Program-made: the position numbers and the translations under genes
Shown: piece by piece, positions 21,998-31,306 of the stretch
How the letters are laid out: each line of letters begins with the position of its first letter
Numbering within the stretch: position 1 is the stretch's first letter
Notes under the pieces: generated by a model
What the model was told of the DNA's origin: nothing
The model's database searches: none
Seen by the model: the letters and a program-made list of their open reading frames with translations, nothing else
Assembly (NCBI GenBank): GCA_030524635.1
Contig: JAUNGG010000034.1
Location: 1-40,637, forward strand
From: Lachnospiraceae bacterium
GTDB lineage: Bacteria; Bacillota; Clostridia; Lachnospirales; Lachnospiraceae
Direction of reading: 5' to 3'
Length of the DNA stretch: 40,637 nucleotides

Positions 21998-22450
21998 TTA
22001 AGCTCTCATTTTCTCCAGCCTTTCCACCCGGTCATTTAAGGACTGGACCATCTGAAAAACCAAGGTAATATTGGTATCCTCCAGCCTTGCGATCTGGTAG
22101 TACTGCTTCATATCGTTCACATCCTGCTGCACCCGGTCGATCTTCTTATCCAGCATTTCATGAACCCGATCCAGCTCCCGCAATACCAGATTTTCAGATC
22201 CAGCCAGCTCTTCCTTCATAAAGCCCTTCATCCGGAGTTCTGACTCTGTAATCCGCCTTTCCATTTTTTTGTCAAAGCGCTCTTCTAATTCCACCATTCG
22301 CGCTTCCATCTTTTGGCCAAGGTGCTCTTCCGCCTTTATCATTCGCTCTTCAATCGTTTGGCTAAGGTGCTCTTCTGCCTTTGCCATGCACAATGCAATT
22401 TCTTCTTTCAATAAGCCCCGTATCACATTTACATCATTCTGATCCAGCAT
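21998..22450 (-). CDS. Coiled-coil protein with 15-residue tandem repeats (150 aa)
   Basis: I do not recognise a family. The protein is almost entirely helical and highly charged. Three successive 15-residue units, MAKAEEHLSQTIEER, MIKAEEHLGQKMEAR and MVELEERFDKKMERR, sit at about residues 23-67. A second coiled coil (LVLRELDRVHEMLDKKIDRV) follows, and it ends with a leucine-zipper-like LVFQMVQSLNDRVERLEKMR. There is no signal peptide or membrane helix. It is likely an oligomeric cytoplasmic protein. The start at 22450 follows AAAGGAGAAGGAT; the ORF extends to 22525 without a binding site. Similar short coiled-coil proteins with repeat expansion are common in Lachnospiraceae genomes, from general impression. 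Function unknown. Confidence 0.72.
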   Translation of the reverse strand: MLDQNDVNVIRGLLKEEIALCMAKAEEHLSQTIEERMIKAEEHLGQKMEARMVELEERFDKKMERRITESELRMKGFMKEELAGSENLVLRELDRVHEMLDKKIDRVQQDVNDMKQYYQIARLEDTNITLVFQMVQSLNDRVERLEKMRA

Positions 22451-22540
22451 ATCCTTCTCCTTTCTCCCTTTTGCGCTTTTCGTTTTCGATGCTTTTAGTA
22501 TAACTCTATATCTTCCTGTCAGCAAGTAAAATTTGCAAAA

Positions 22541-22584
22541 AATAAGAGCTTTTCAATTACCAATTAATTGGAAAAACTCTTATT
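22541..22584 (-). terminator. Terminator after yebC
   Basis: On the minus strand AATAAGAG (complement of 22577-22584) pairs with CTCTTATT (complement of 22541-22548), with additional A-T pairs inside, followed by a run of six T. Confidence 0.72.
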
Positions 22585-22623
22585 GTATGACAATTTAATT
22601 ATTTATCAAATTTTTATCGACAA

Positions 22624-23352
22624 TTATTCATCCCAGTTATGGTAAACCGCTTGTACATCATCATCGCTGTCCAGCAGATCCAGAATGCGGTTCATCTTCT
22701 TGATATCATCCTCATTGGATAACTCCACCCAGGTCTGAGGGATCATGGTAACATCAGCCTCCAGCATCGGAATGCCCTCTTTCTCCAGCGCCTCGCGTAC
22801 CTGGCTGAAGCTGTCTGGATCGGTATATACCTCGTAGCTGTCTTCCTCCTCAGAGAAATCCTCTGCACCGGCATCCAGCGCCATCATCATCAGATCATCC
22901 GGATCCATCTCACACTCTTCCTTGTCAATGATGATCTGGCCCTTCTTATCAAACATGTAGGACACGCTGCCTGGAGTACCTACATTGCCGCCGCCCTTGG
23001 TAAATGCACTTCTCACATTCGCTGCAGTACGGTTCTTATTATCGGTCAGGGTGTCTACGATGATCGCCACACCGCTTGGGCCGTAGCCTTCGTAGGTCAA
23101 TACTTCGTAGTTTACGGAGTTGGCATCGCCTGCAGCCTTCTTGATTCCGCGGTCGATGGTGTCGTTCGGCATGTTGTTGGCCTTTGCCTTCGCAATTACA
23201 TCTCTCAGCTTGCTGTTGTTCGCAGGGTCAGCACCACCCTCCTTCACTGCAACTGCAATCTCACGTCCGATGACAGTAAAGATCTTTCCCTTTGCTGCAT
23301 CGTTCTTCTCCTTTTTGTGCTTAATATTCGCGAACTTAGAATGTCCTGACAT
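22624..23352 (-). CDS. yebC: YebC/PmpR family regulator (TACO1-like)
   Basis: The 242-residue protein begins [20 protein letters not shown], the classic YebC N-terminus, and continues with [57 protein letters not shown] and [18 protein letters not shown]. Family members act either as DNA-binding regulators or, per more recent work on YebC and TACO1, as ribosome-associated factors that ease translation of proline-rich stretches. It is a single-gene unit. The start follows AAAAGGAGCGTTATTTT. The 231-base gap upstream (23353-23583) shows no gene or clear structure. Confidence 0.94.
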   Translation of the reverse strand: MSGHSKFANIKHKKEKNDAAKGKIFTVIGREIAVAVKEGGADPANNSKLRDVIAKAKANNMPNDTIDRGIKKAAGDANSVNYEVLTYEGYGPSGVAIIVDTLTDNKNRTAANVRSAFTKGGGNVGTPGSVSYMFDKKGQIIIDKEECEMDPDDLMMMALDAGAEDFSEEEDSYEVYTDPDSFSQVREALEKEGIPMLEADVTMIPQTWVELSNEDDIKKMNRILDLLDSDDDVQAVYHNWDE

Positions 23353-23583
23353 AAAATAACGCTCCTTTTCCTCTTACATCTCTTCTGTTTTGCTGCTTCC
23401 TTCTAACCCAAGCTCTGACTCAGCCTTGGAAGGGATTCCGAATCCAACCGGCATCCGGATAGCTATACAACGGATTGCAGCCTGCCGAAAACCCTGGCTA
23501 CAACCATATCTTTAACATTCTATCACTGTTTTTAGGCTGTTGCAAGTACCTGACAAGGATTTTTTTAATAACTCGTTTCCTCT

Positions 23584-24993
23584 CTACAGTTCCGCCGCCA
23601 GGTTCTTAAGCCACTTCTTCTGCCGGTACCGCCAGTAGCCCAGCGCCATCTTATAAACCTCCTCCAGCATCACCAGCGCATACACCTGGCAGATAGAAAG
23701 CTTCCACACCAGGCCGCCTAAGAATGCCAGCGGAACACCGATACACCAGACGCCGCTGGTATCCAAAAACAAGCACATCTTCGTATCCCCGCCGCTTCGA
23801 AGGACACCGACTACATTTACATAATTGAACATCTTAGCCGGCATGTAGGCCGCGAAAATCAAGATCAGCCTGCTGACGTCAGCGGCCACCTCCGGCGTGA
23901 TCCGGTACCAACCGATCACGATCCCCCGGCCGGCTATGATGACCAGCGCTCCGGCTACTGTCACTAAAAACTGCAGGATAAAGAAATAGGTGGCATATTT
24001 TTCCGCCCGCTTCAGCTTCCCGGCACCCATTTCATTGCCAAGAATCACAGCTGTAGCGGCGCTTAAGCCCTGAAACAGCACAACTATAATATCCTGTATG
24101 GTGGTGGCGATGGTAATCGCTGCCACTGCGTCATCCCCCATACGTCCATAGGCCAGGGAATACATGGTAGTGCCAAGTCCCCACATAAATTCATTTAAAA
24201 TAACCGGGCTGGCAGTCTGGAAAAACTGGGAAACAAATGCCCGGGAATATCCAAACATTTCTGAAAGCCGCGCCGCCACCGGCCATTTTTTCCAGTAAAT
24301 GACTGTTACCAGAACCGTCATCTCTGCGATCCTGGCTGTCAGGGTTGCAAAAGCTGCACCCACCACCCCCAGGCCCAGCCCTGGTATTACAAAAGAAGCT
24401 CCTGCCAGCATCACCGTCCGCTCTGGAAAGATAAACAGGAAATTCAGCACAATATTGATTAAAATTGCCATGCAGCTGGTTATCACAGGAAGCTTTACCT
24501 GGTTCACTGCCCGCAGCATCGCCACAAATACATTGGTTACTGCCGTAAACGGATAGGACAGCACTGCTACAACCAGGTAGGAAGCACCCAGAGCAATGCT
24601 GGCTTCACTTTCTGTGAAGATCCGCATCACACCGCCTGGGCTTAACAGGCCGGCAGCCAGAAAGACGGCTGCGCCGCTCAGTGCAATGGTCAGCGCCAGT
24701 CCCAGCACCTTCCGGATATTCTTCACATCGTGGTTGCCCCAGTACTGTGCTGCCAGGATCCCGCTTCCGCTGACTACACCGAATACCAGAAGACTAAACA
24801 CGAAAAAGTATTTGTTGGCCAGACCTACCGCAGCGATGGCGGTGGCGCCCAGCGTGCCGATCATCATCGTATCTACCAAATTTACAATAGTATTTAACAT
24901 TCCCTGCATCGCTACCGGACAGGCGATCCTCAGCGCCTTTCCTAAAAATATCCGGTCGTGAAGCATATCTCTTGTATCTGCTGCTAACTGCAT
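23584..24993 (-). CDS. MATE family efflux transporter
   Basis: The 469-residue protein has about twelve membrane helices. The MATE pattern appears in both halves: ALRIACPVAMQGMLNTIVNL, VDTMMIGTLGATAIAAVGLA and GSGILAAQYWG, then the second half starting at ASPVILNEFMWGLGTTMYSL and AVILGNEMGAGKLKRAEKYA. These proteins export drugs or metabolites using Na+ or H+. The substrate is unknown. I chose the ATG at 24993, five bases after AGGAGG. The ORF remains open upstream to 25161 but that part has odd composition (Arg/Cys/Pro-rich) and would overlap the intergenic region after the CBS-domain gene. The gap 24994-25197 holds no evident gene. Confidence 0.9.
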   Translation of the reverse strand: MQLAADTRDMLHDRIFLGKALRIACPVAMQGMLNTIVNLVDTMMIGTLGATAIAAVGLANKYFFVFSLLVFGVVSGSGILAAQYWGNHDVKNIRKVLGLALTIALSGAAVFLAAGLLSPGGVMRIFTESEASIALGASYLVVAVLSYPFTAVTNVFVAMLRAVNQVKLPVITSCMAILINIVLNFLFIFPERTVMLAGASFVIPGLGLGVVGAAFATLTARIAEMTVLVTVIYWKKWPVAARLSEMFGYSRAFVSQFFQTASPVILNEFMWGLGTTMYSLAYGRMGDDAVAAITIATTIQDIIVVLFQGLSAATAVILGNEMGAGKLKRAEKYATYFFILQFLVTVAGALVIIAGRGIVIGWYRITPEVAADVSRLILIFAAYMPAKMFNYVNVVGVLRSGGDTKMCLFLDTSGVWCIGVPLAFLGGLVWKLSICQVYALVMLEEVYKMALGYWRYRQKKWLKNLAAEL

Positions 24994-25197
24994 TACAACC
25001 TCCTGATCATCCTTCTCTCGTAAACTTGCAGGCTTACGGAAGCGCTGCCTTTTGTCCATCGATACCATGACAGCGCCGCCGCACCCTGCTGCCCGCTTTT
25101 TGGGCCGAACAGAAGGGCTGCATCGGCATGTCCGCTCTGCTTTTTGCGAACCTGCCGGCACAACCCCTGGCTGTTAATCCTTTCAATATCTGCGCTG

Positions 25198-26571
25198 TTA
25201 TAACTCTTCTTCCTTTTCAGTTCCTTCCGGTCTGGCAAGCTTAACTGCCTGAACGGTTTGGATCATTTTATTTTCCACCTTCAGGATCCGGAATTCATAT
25301 CCCTGATACATAAGCTCCAGCCGTTCCCCTTCCTTGGGAATCCGCTTCAGCCGGGAAATCAAAAATCCATTAAAGGTATCGTATGTATTGGAATCTTCCT
25401 CATCAAAGGTGATGGAAAGGGTTTCCGCCACCTCCTCCAAGGGTGTCATGCCGTCAAAAAGAAAGCTGCCGTCTGGATTTTCCGTAACGTGTTCCTCGTC
25501 CTCATCGTATTCATCCAGAATATTTCCAACAATTTCCTCTAAAATATCCTCCATGGTAACAATTCCTACATTCTGTCCATACTCGTCCACCACGATAACC
25601 ATATGGATCTTCTGGGCCTGCATCTCACGGAACAGTGTATCTATGCTCCTGGTCTCCGGAATAAAATGAGCTTCCCGCAAGATCCCCGGGATGTCCACAA
25701 GTGGCTTGCTGCGGTTCTCCTCATTGTCCGCGAACAGCAGGGCATCCTTCATATGCAGAAGGCCGATAATATCATCCAGATCCTTATCGTAAACCGGATA
25801 CCGGGAGTTGCTGCCTTCCTTCAGGATAAAGTCTACCGCTTCTCCCAGGGTCATGTGGCAGTCGATGGCCGTGATGTTGGTCCGGTGGGTCATGATATCA
25901 CAGGCTTCCTTGTCATTAAGTTGGAAAATATTGGTGATCATCTCCGCTTCATCCGCTTCCACCACGCCCTGCTCATGGCCTTCATTGACCATGGACATAA
26001 TGTCCTCCTCGGTCACGTTTTCTTCACCCATATTCATATCAATGCCAATTGCCTTCAACACCAGCCAGCAGATTCCGTTGATCAGAAGGATCAGCGGCAG
26101 AAACAGCCTGCTTACAGCAGTCACCAGCGGCAGAAGGGCATAGCCCCACTGCTCCGGCTGTCTGGCGGCACAGCGCTTGGGGATGATGATGCCGAAACTG
26201 ACCAGCATGATCAGAAGGAATAAAACCACAAGGATCATCGTCAGGATACGGCCAACTGCCTCCTGGCTTCCGGTCAGTGCACCGCTTTCTGTCAGGATAT
26301 GATCCAGCTGCAGGCGGAACTTCACCATAATGTAAGATCCGGTGATCATACCGATCAGATGGGTCATGATCTGAATGGAATTTACAAACCGGGTAGGACG
26401 GTTGACGATGCGCAGCAGCCTCCCGGCTTTCGCATTTCCTTCTTCCATATCCTGTTCCAGCTTTCCTGCATTTACATTCTGTATCGCGGATCCAAACCCG
26501 TAAAAACAGGCCTCCAGCGCAATAAATCCAATTAAAAGCAACATACTAAGCGGCGAATAACCATCGTCCAT
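25198..26571 (-). CDS. CNNM/HlyC-CorC-type membrane protein with CBS domains
   Basis: The 457-residue protein has an N-terminal DUF21/CNNM transmembrane domain (residues about 1-185: LLLIGFIALEACFYGFGSAI, LTMILVVLFLLIMLVSFGII, IPKRCA). A CBS pair follows (DIMTHRTNITAIDCHMTLGE, SRYPVYDKDLDDIIGLLHMK and HFIPETRSIDTLFREMQAQK, MVIVVDEYGQNVGIVTMEDI). The C-terminal CorC_HlyC domain contains LFDGMTPLEEVAETLSITFD. This class is implicated in Mg2+/Co2+ export or resistance and is often misnamed hemolysin. The start at 26571 is 13 bases from AGGAG, longer than usual, so another start is possible. Confidence 0.88.
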   Translation of the reverse strand: MDDGYSPLSMLLLIGFIALEACFYGFGSAIQNVNAGKLEQDMEEGNAKAGRLLRIVNRPTRFVNSIQIMTHLIGMITGSYIMVKFRLQLDHILTESGALTGSQEAVGRILTMILVVLFLLIMLVSFGIIIPKRCAARQPEQWGYALLPLVTAVSRLFLPLILLINGICWLVLKAIGIDMNMGEENVTEEDIMSMVNEGHEQGVVEADEAEMITNIFQLNDKEACDIMTHRTNITAIDCHMTLGEAVDFILKEGSNSRYPVYDKDLDDIIGLLHMKDALLFADNEENRSKPLVDIPGILREAHFIPETRSIDTLFREMQAQKIHMVIVVDEYGQNVGIVTMEDILEEIVGNILDEYDEDEEHVTENPDGSFLFDGMTPLEEVAETLSITFDEEDSNTYDTFNGFLISRLKRIPKEGERLELMYQGYEFRILKVENKMIQTVQAVKLARPEGTEKEEEL

Positions 26572-26767
26572 GAAAATCCTGGCACTCCTTTTTCTCAAAA
26601 CACAGCAGCTCCAGCCAGATTTCATCCAGCCAAAATCTGCCAGTCAACGGGTAAGCTTCCGGCTGCTGTTCTGTGCTTTTAGAACCTGCAGCCTTTGCCA
26701 TCATATCATTTTCCCATTCATTCGTCAAGAAGAACGCTGATCTGCCTGGAATTGCAATGCGTCCTGT

Positions 26768-26794
26768 GTTACTGTTCACGTACGTTCACAGCAA
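26768..26794 (+). repeat. Dispersed palindromic repeat, copy 3 (degenerate)
   Basis: GTTACTGTTCACGTACGTTC followed by ACAGCAAC keeps the central GTACnTTCAC but its arms mismatch at one position. It lies in the 268-base gap between the MazF gene and the CBS-domain gene; nothing else is evident there. Confidence 0.5.
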
Positions 26795-26839
26795 CCTTCT
26801 TGTAACGGCTTCGGACATTCGGTCAATCAAACAGTACAT

Positions 26840-27187
26840 CTATGTACCTATGCTAAGACTTACCATCAATGCCGTATTGACCTTCTCCAAAAGTCCGTCA
26901 TCAATGTGGCAGATCTTTTCCTTCAGCCTCATCTTGTCAATGGTCCTAAGCTGCTCCAGCAGAATAACCGAATCCTTGATCATATCACATCTTCTGGTAT
27001 CCAGCTCCACATGGGTGGGCAGCTTCGCTTTATTCATCTTGGAAGTAATGGCGGCACAAATCACCGTAGGGCTGTGCCGGTTCCCCACATCATTCTGTAT
27101 GATCAGCACCGGCCGGATCCCGCCCTGTTCCGAGCCTACCACCGGCCTTAAATCTGCGTAAAATACATCACCTCGTCGGATCGTCAC
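26840..27187 (-). CDS. MazF/PemK family endoribonuclease toxin (EndoA-like)
   Basis: The 115-residue protein matches Firmicute EndoA/MazF along its length: [20 protein letters not shown] (N-terminal strand and the substrate loop), [40 protein letters not shown] and [20 protein letters not shown]. MazF enzymes cut mRNA at short specific motifs, and in Bacillus EndoA is held in check by EndoAI. I chose the GTG at 27187 (reading [10 protein letters not shown]) because GGAG lies ten bases upstream and the length fits EndoA; another GTG at 27196 sits on top of that site. It follows alr, as ndoA does in Bacillus, but no antitoxin ORF fits in the 126-base gap between the two genes. Confidence 0.9.
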   Translation of the reverse strand: MTIRRGDVFYADLRPVVGSEQGGIRPVLIIQNDVGNRHSPTVICAAITSKMNKAKLPTHVELDTRRCDMIKDSVILLEQLRTIDKMRLKEKICHIDDGLLEKVNTALMVSLSIGT

Positions 27188-27313
27188 TTGATTCACTCTC
27201 CATATCCTGTCATATTTCTAAGGGTAGTATCGCCAGATTCTTTCCCTCTTATACATTATATGTCAAGAGCATTAAAGCGCTTCCGTCCCAAATGAGTCCG
27301 CACAACGATCATC

Positions 27314-28501
27314 CTACAGGTAGCCAAATCCTTCGTAAATGTCATTAAAATAATCCTTCGTTCCCACAACCTGACCGCCGGATAAGTAAACTCTGGGGAC
27401 ACGTTTTCCGATATCGCAGACGATCTCATAATGGAAGCCGCCGCCGGCATTGGCCAGATCCTCAACCGTGATGCGCTGATCCCCATCCTGTCCGATCAGG
27501 GTCACCTCATCATCCTCCTTCGCCTCTTGGATCCCGGTCACATCCACCATAAACTGATCCATGCAGACTCTGCCCAGGATCGGCGCTTTCTTTCCATGAA
27601 TCAGCACCCAGCCTTTTCCAGATAAATTTCTGGGATAACCATCGCCATAGCCTACCGGGATGGTTGCCACACGCATGGTTTCCGGCGCAGTAAAGGTTCC
27701 GCCGTAGCTGACCTCTGCCCCCGCCTGGATGGTCTTGATATATGTAATAAAGCTTTTCAGCCCCATCACCGGCGTCAGCACCACCTTTGCCTTATCTACC
27801 TGGTCAGAAGGATACATGCCGTAGATGGAGATACCCGCTCTGGTCAAATCCAAATCGGTTCCCAGGGAATCGATAATCCCTGCGCTGTTAGAACAGTGCT
27901 TCACCGGAATTCTGACCCCTCGTTCCTCCAAAAGAGCTACAAAATGCAGATACCGTTCCAGCTGCTGCCGTGCCTTCGTCTTATCCGTCTCATCGGCCCG
28001 TGCAAAATGGGTAAACATACCTTCCAGCTGGATCCCCCGCAGTTTTGCCACTTCCTGCACCATATCAGCGGATTCTGCATCCGGCTTCATACCAATCCGG
28101 CTCATGCCGGTGTCAAGCGCCAGATGAATCGGCGCCTGCTTCCCCATCTGCTCTGCAAGCTCACTGTAGCGCTGAATCCGTTCCCGCTGAAACATGGCCG
28201 GGCGGATATCATGAAGGATCATATCCCGGTAACGGCTCTCATGCACCACCCCCAGAACCAGGATCGGCTTGGTAATGCTGTGCCGGCGCAGGATCAAAGC
28301 CTCATCTACCGTTGCTACTGCATATCCCTTTACATAGCTGTCAATGGCCTGTGCCACCGGAACAGCTCCATGCCCGTAGCCGTCGGTCTTTACCACACCG
28401 ATCATGCCGGTTCCCTCCGGAAGATTCTTTTTCATTGCTTCCATATTGCTCTTCACTGCATCCAGATCGATTGTTGCGTATACTCTGCTGTATTGATTCA
28501 T
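27314..28501 (-). CDS. alr: Alanine racemase
   Basis: The 395-residue PLP enzyme interconverts L- and D-alanine for peptidoglycan synthesis. The PLP Lys is K38 in VVKTDGYGHGA (the usual form is VVKANAYGHG). The second catalytic base is Tyr266 in AEVSYGGTF, and TIPVGYGDGYPR and LGRVCMDQFMVDVT are also typical. DLTRAGISIYGMYPS is a conserved C-terminal junction. The start follows GGAGGCAATAAGAG. It lies 85 bases after the NAD(P)HX repair gene and before mazF, as in many Firmicutes. Confidence 0.95.
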   Translation of the reverse strand: MNQYSRVYATIDLDAVKSNMEAMKKNLPEGTGMIGVVKTDGYGHGAVPVAQAIDSYVKGYAVATVDEALILRRHSITKPILVLGVVHESRYRDMILHDIRPAMFQRERIQRYSELAEQMGKQAPIHLALDTGMSRIGMKPDAESADMVQEVAKLRGIQLEGMFTHFARADETDKTKARQQLERYLHFVALLEERGVRIPVKHCSNSAGIIDSLGTDLDLTRAGISIYGMYPSDQVDKAKVVLTPVMGLKSFITYIKTIQAGAEVSYGGTFTAPETMRVATIPVGYGDGYPRNLSGKGWVLIHGKKAPILGRVCMDQFMVDVTGIQEAKEDDEVTLIGQDGDQRITVEDLANAGGGFHYEIVCDIGKRVPRVYLSGGQVVGTKDYFNDIYEGFGYL

Positions 28502-28586
28502 CTCTTATTGCCTCCACTTTTCCAGGTCGTAAAAACCAATTTTCTATAACTCCCCAGCCACATCCTATCATGCTTTTGCCGCACTA

Positions 28587-30143
28587 TTACCCTTCTGCCT
28601 TACCTGCCGCCTGCTCCAGAACATCGGCCACACAATCCGCCAGTTCTCCTGCCAGCATACTGTATGCGCCCTTCTTCTTCCGGTACCAGTCGCCTGCTGC
28701 TCCATGCAGGTAGATGCCCAGGACCGTTCCTTCCATCTCATCCATCCCCTGAGCGAGGAGAGCTGCCAGGATCCCGGTCAGCACATCCCCGGAGCCGGCC
28801 TTTGCCATAGCGCTGTTGCCGCTGGTATTAATATAGATTCGCCCGTCCCGCAGCGCGGCTGCCGTTGCCGCATCCTTTAAAATACAGGTGATACCATAGT
28901 GGGAGGCATACTCCTGCGCCGCAGGGATCAGGTTCTTTTGAATCTCATGGATGGATTTCCCTGTCAGCCGCGCCATCTCACCCAGATGAGGGGTGATAAT
29001 AATATTTTCTGTATAATACGCAGTCAGATAGGAATTGGCCGCAATCATATTCAAAGCATCTGCATCTACGATCACAGGGGTACAGGCTGCCGTCAGGATC
29101 ATTTCCACCAGATTCCGCACATACCCCTCCTGTCCCAGTCCAGGCCCCAAAACCACAGCATCTGCCCACTCACAGTCCTGCTCAAACCGCTCCCGGTAAT
29201 CCTCCGGTTCCTCTCCGAAAGCATCTGCATCATACGTCTCCAGGATCGCCTCCGGAAGCCGGGTCAGCAGAAAGCTTCGGTTCTCCTCCACAGTCAGGAT
29301 CTTAACCAGCCCGGCTCCTGTCCGGTAAGCTGCCAGGGCGCTGAGGTAGGCGGCCCCTCCCATATTTTTTGAGCCAGCCACCACCAGCACCTTGCCAAAG
29401 CTCCCCTTATTGGAATAAGAACGGCGGACCGGCAGCCGTTTCCAGTCCTCCGGCTCAAAGGTAAAGGCGCGGACCGCATCCGGGCTGCCCTGCTGTGCCA
29501 AGTCAAATGCCATCTGAGGAAATCCGATATCTGCAATCACCACCTGTCCGGCATACTCCCTTCCAGGGAACAACACCGTCCCCAGCTTTTCCCAGCCAAA
29601 GGTAACGGTAACATCTGCCCGCAGCGCGGTTCCCAGAATCTGACCATTGTCGCTGCTGATGCCGGAAGGCATATCCACTGCCACAGTCAATCTGGGGGCT
29701 GCATCCTCCAGCATCTGAAGAAATTCCCGGTACTCCCCCTCCACACTTCTGGAAAGGCCTACGCCGAAGACAGCATCCACCAGCACATCACAGCTTCCCG
29801 GAATAAATTCCCCATATTCGATCAGACCAATCCCCAGCTTTTCTGCAATGGACGCCTGAAGCTGAAACTCTCTGCTTCCCTTCTCCCGGTCACCGATAAA
29901 TACGATCACCACCGGATATCCTGCCAGATGAAGCATTCTGGCCGCCGCCACACCGTCCGCCCCATTATTTCCGCAGCCGCAGGCACACCAGATAATGTCA
30001 TCCTGACTCTGCGTCCTTTTTTTCACTTCCTCCACAACTGCCATAGCCGCACGCTCCATTAATACCAGAGATGGTATCCCGATCTCCTGAATGGCAGTAC
30101 GGTCGATTGCCTTCATCTGAGCTCCTGTTACCAAAGCCCTCAT
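28587..30143 (-). CDS. nnr: Bifunctional NAD(P)H-hydrate epimerase / ADP-dependent NAD(P)H-hydrate dehydratase
   Basis: The 518-residue protein joins two repair enzymes. Residues about 1-215 are the YjeF_N epimerase (AIDRTAIQEIGIPSLVLMER, CGCGNNGADGVAAARML, LVDAVFGVGLSRSV, VAVDMPSGISSDNG). Residues about 235-518 are the ribokinase-like dehydratase (RRSYSNKGSFGKVLVVAGS, NMGGAAYLSALAAYRTGAGL, VLGPGLGQ, PVIVDADALN, ITPHLGEMARL and the catalytic GSGDVLTGILAALLAQG). Together they restore NADH and NADPH damaged by hydration. In many Firmicutes this gene stands before alr, as here. The start follows AAAGGATGGGACAGGC. Confidence 0.95.
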   Translation of the reverse strand: MRALVTGAQMKAIDRTAIQEIGIPSLVLMERAAMAVVEEVKKRTQSQDDIIWCACGCGNNGADGVAAARMLHLAGYPVVIVFIGDREKGSREFQLQASIAEKLGIGLIEYGEFIPGSCDVLVDAVFGVGLSRSVEGEYREFLQMLEDAAPRLTVAVDMPSGISSDNGQILGTALRADVTVTFGWEKLGTVLFPGREYAGQVVIADIGFPQMAFDLAQQGSPDAVRAFTFEPEDWKRLPVRRSYSNKGSFGKVLVVAGSKNMGGAAYLSALAAYRTGAGLVKILTVEENRSFLLTRLPEAILETYDADAFGEEPEDYRERFEQDCEWADAVVLGPGLGQEGYVRNLVEMILTAACTPVIVDADALNMIAANSYLTAYYTENIIITPHLGEMARLTGKSIHEIQKNLIPAAQEYASHYGITCILKDAATAAALRDGRIYINTSGNSAMAKAGSGDVLTGILAALLAQGMDEMEGTVLGIYLHGAAGDWYRKKKGAYSMLAGELADCVADVLEQAAGKAEG

Positions 30144-30301
30144 GCCTGTCCCATCCTTTCCGCTCTGGAAGAACCGCGGCGGGCCGCAGTTATCCTTCCT
30201 CTGCTCTGCACATTTTCATCATGATCCCAAAGACTCATGATCCTCTAACTGTGCACATTATACTCCAATCTGCCACAAAAAGCACGATAAAATGAGAAAA
30301 G

Positions 30302-30338
30302 CCGGCAAAAACAAAAAGCAGACCTCTTTGCTTGCCGG
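30302..30338 (-). terminator. Probable terminator after rex
   Basis: On the minus strand CCGGCAA pairs with TTGCCGG (plus positions 30332-30338 and 30302-30308), followed by CTTTTCTCATTTT. The stem is only 7 bp but stable. Confidence 0.5.
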
Positions 30339-30365
30339 TTAATTCCCAATTATTTACTTTTTAGT

Positions 30366-30386
30366 GGTTCCATACCTTGACGGTTA
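30366..30386 (+). repeat. Dispersed palindromic repeat, copy 4, overlapping the rex stop codon
   Basis: GGTTCCATACCTTGACGGTTAC has the conserved loop and right arm but a poor left arm (TAGTGGTT). The TAA of rex (30384-30386 on the minus strand) lies within the right arm, so the last rex codons are repeat-derived. Confidence 0.5.
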
Positions 30387-31043
30387 CGTTTTCTTCTTAT
30401 TCGCCAGCTCCTCGTCCTGCATGCTGCAAACCCGGTAGGAAAGCCGCATCAGACTCTCTGAAAGGTGAACGTTTTCCACTACCACATCATCCGGCACCAC
30501 CAGGTCTACATGGGCGAAATTCCATATCGCCTTAATGCCTGCCTTTACCAGACGGTCTGCAATCTCAGGAGCCTTTGTCTTTGGAATCGTCAGGGCTGCA
30601 ATCTGAACCTCGTTTTCTACAATGAAGTTCTCCAAATCCTCCACACCGCGTATCTCAATTCCACGAATCACTAAGCCGATCAGTCTGGGATTAATATCAA
30701 ACATTCCCTTGATGATAAATCCACGTTTTTCGAAGTTGGCATAATTGGCGATGGCCTGTCCCAGATTACCGGCACCGATAATAATGATATTATGCTGCCG
30801 GTCGATTCCCAGGATTTTCGCAATCTCCGTATACAGGTACTTAACATTATATCCATATCCCTGCTGCCCAAATCCGCCAAAATTATTCAGATCCTGCCGA
30901 ATCTGGGATGCCGTCACTTTCATGCGGATGCTCAGATCATTGGAAGAAATGCGCTCTACCCCATCTTCCAGCAGTTCTCCCAGATACCGGTAATACCGAG
31001 GCAGTCTGGAAATCACTGCTTTCGAAATTTCTTTATGTTCCAC
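30384..31043 (-). CDS. rex: Redox-sensing transcriptional repressor Rex
   Basis: The 219-residue protein senses the NADH/NAD+ ratio and represses fermentation and respiration genes. The winged helix covers about residues 5-75 (KEISKAVISRLPRYYRYLGE, ISSNDLSIRMKVTASQIRQD, LNNFGGFGQQGYGYNVKYLY). The Rossmann fold has IIIIGAGNLGQAIANY and FDINPRLIG, and the domain-swap helix end is VHLSESLMRLSYRV. I favour the GTG at 31043 because GGGAG lies eight bases upstream and it gives the usual N-terminus; an ATG at 31064 (226 aa) has a weaker site. A perfect Rex box (TTGTTAA-TTAACAA) is not visible upstream. Confidence 0.93.
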   Translation of the reverse strand: MEHKEISKAVISRLPRYYRYLGELLEDGVERISSNDLSIRMKVTASQIRQDLNNFGGFGQQGYGYNVKYLYTEIAKILGIDRQHNIIIIGAGNLGQAIANYANFEKRGFIIKGMFDINPRLIGLVIRGIEIRGVEDLENFIVENEVQIAALTIPKTKAPEIADRLVKAGIKAIWNFAHVDLVVPDDVVVENVHLSESLMRLSYRVCSMQDEELANKKKT

Positions 31044-31279
31044 GTATTTCACTCCCTTTTTCATTCTCTAGCTTCTATTATAGGGGTCTGTTAAATCGAT
31101 GTCAAACGAATTTTCACTTATTGCAAAAATTTAGGGTATATATTATACTAATACTGCCGTATTATCAGAGTATTTTCTTATGTTTTTTCTTCTTGGTATA
31201 CAACATACAAAAAAATACAAATTTCACCCCGGAAAACCAGAAAATAAGGAGACGGAATTATATTTTGCATACATAATAC

Positions 31280-31306
31280 GTAACGGTACACTACCTTCGC
31301 CGTTAC
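31280..31306 (+). repeat. Dispersed palindromic repeat, copy 5
   Basis: GTAACGG (31280-31286) and CCGTTAC (31300-31306) form a perfect 7-bp inverted repeat around TACACTACCTTCG. It lies in the leader of the ABC-F gene. The rest of the 295-base gap 31044-31338 is AT-rich and should hold the divergent promoters of rex and the ABC-F gene. Confidence 0.72.

Noticed and set aside
25603-26223. 206-codon plus-strand ORF opposite the CBS-domain gene
   Set aside because: Antisense shadow of conserved CBS-domain sequence; no ribosome binding site.
27896-28549. 217-codon plus-strand ORF opposite alr
   Set aside because: Antisense shadow; the minus strand encodes a complete alanine racemase.
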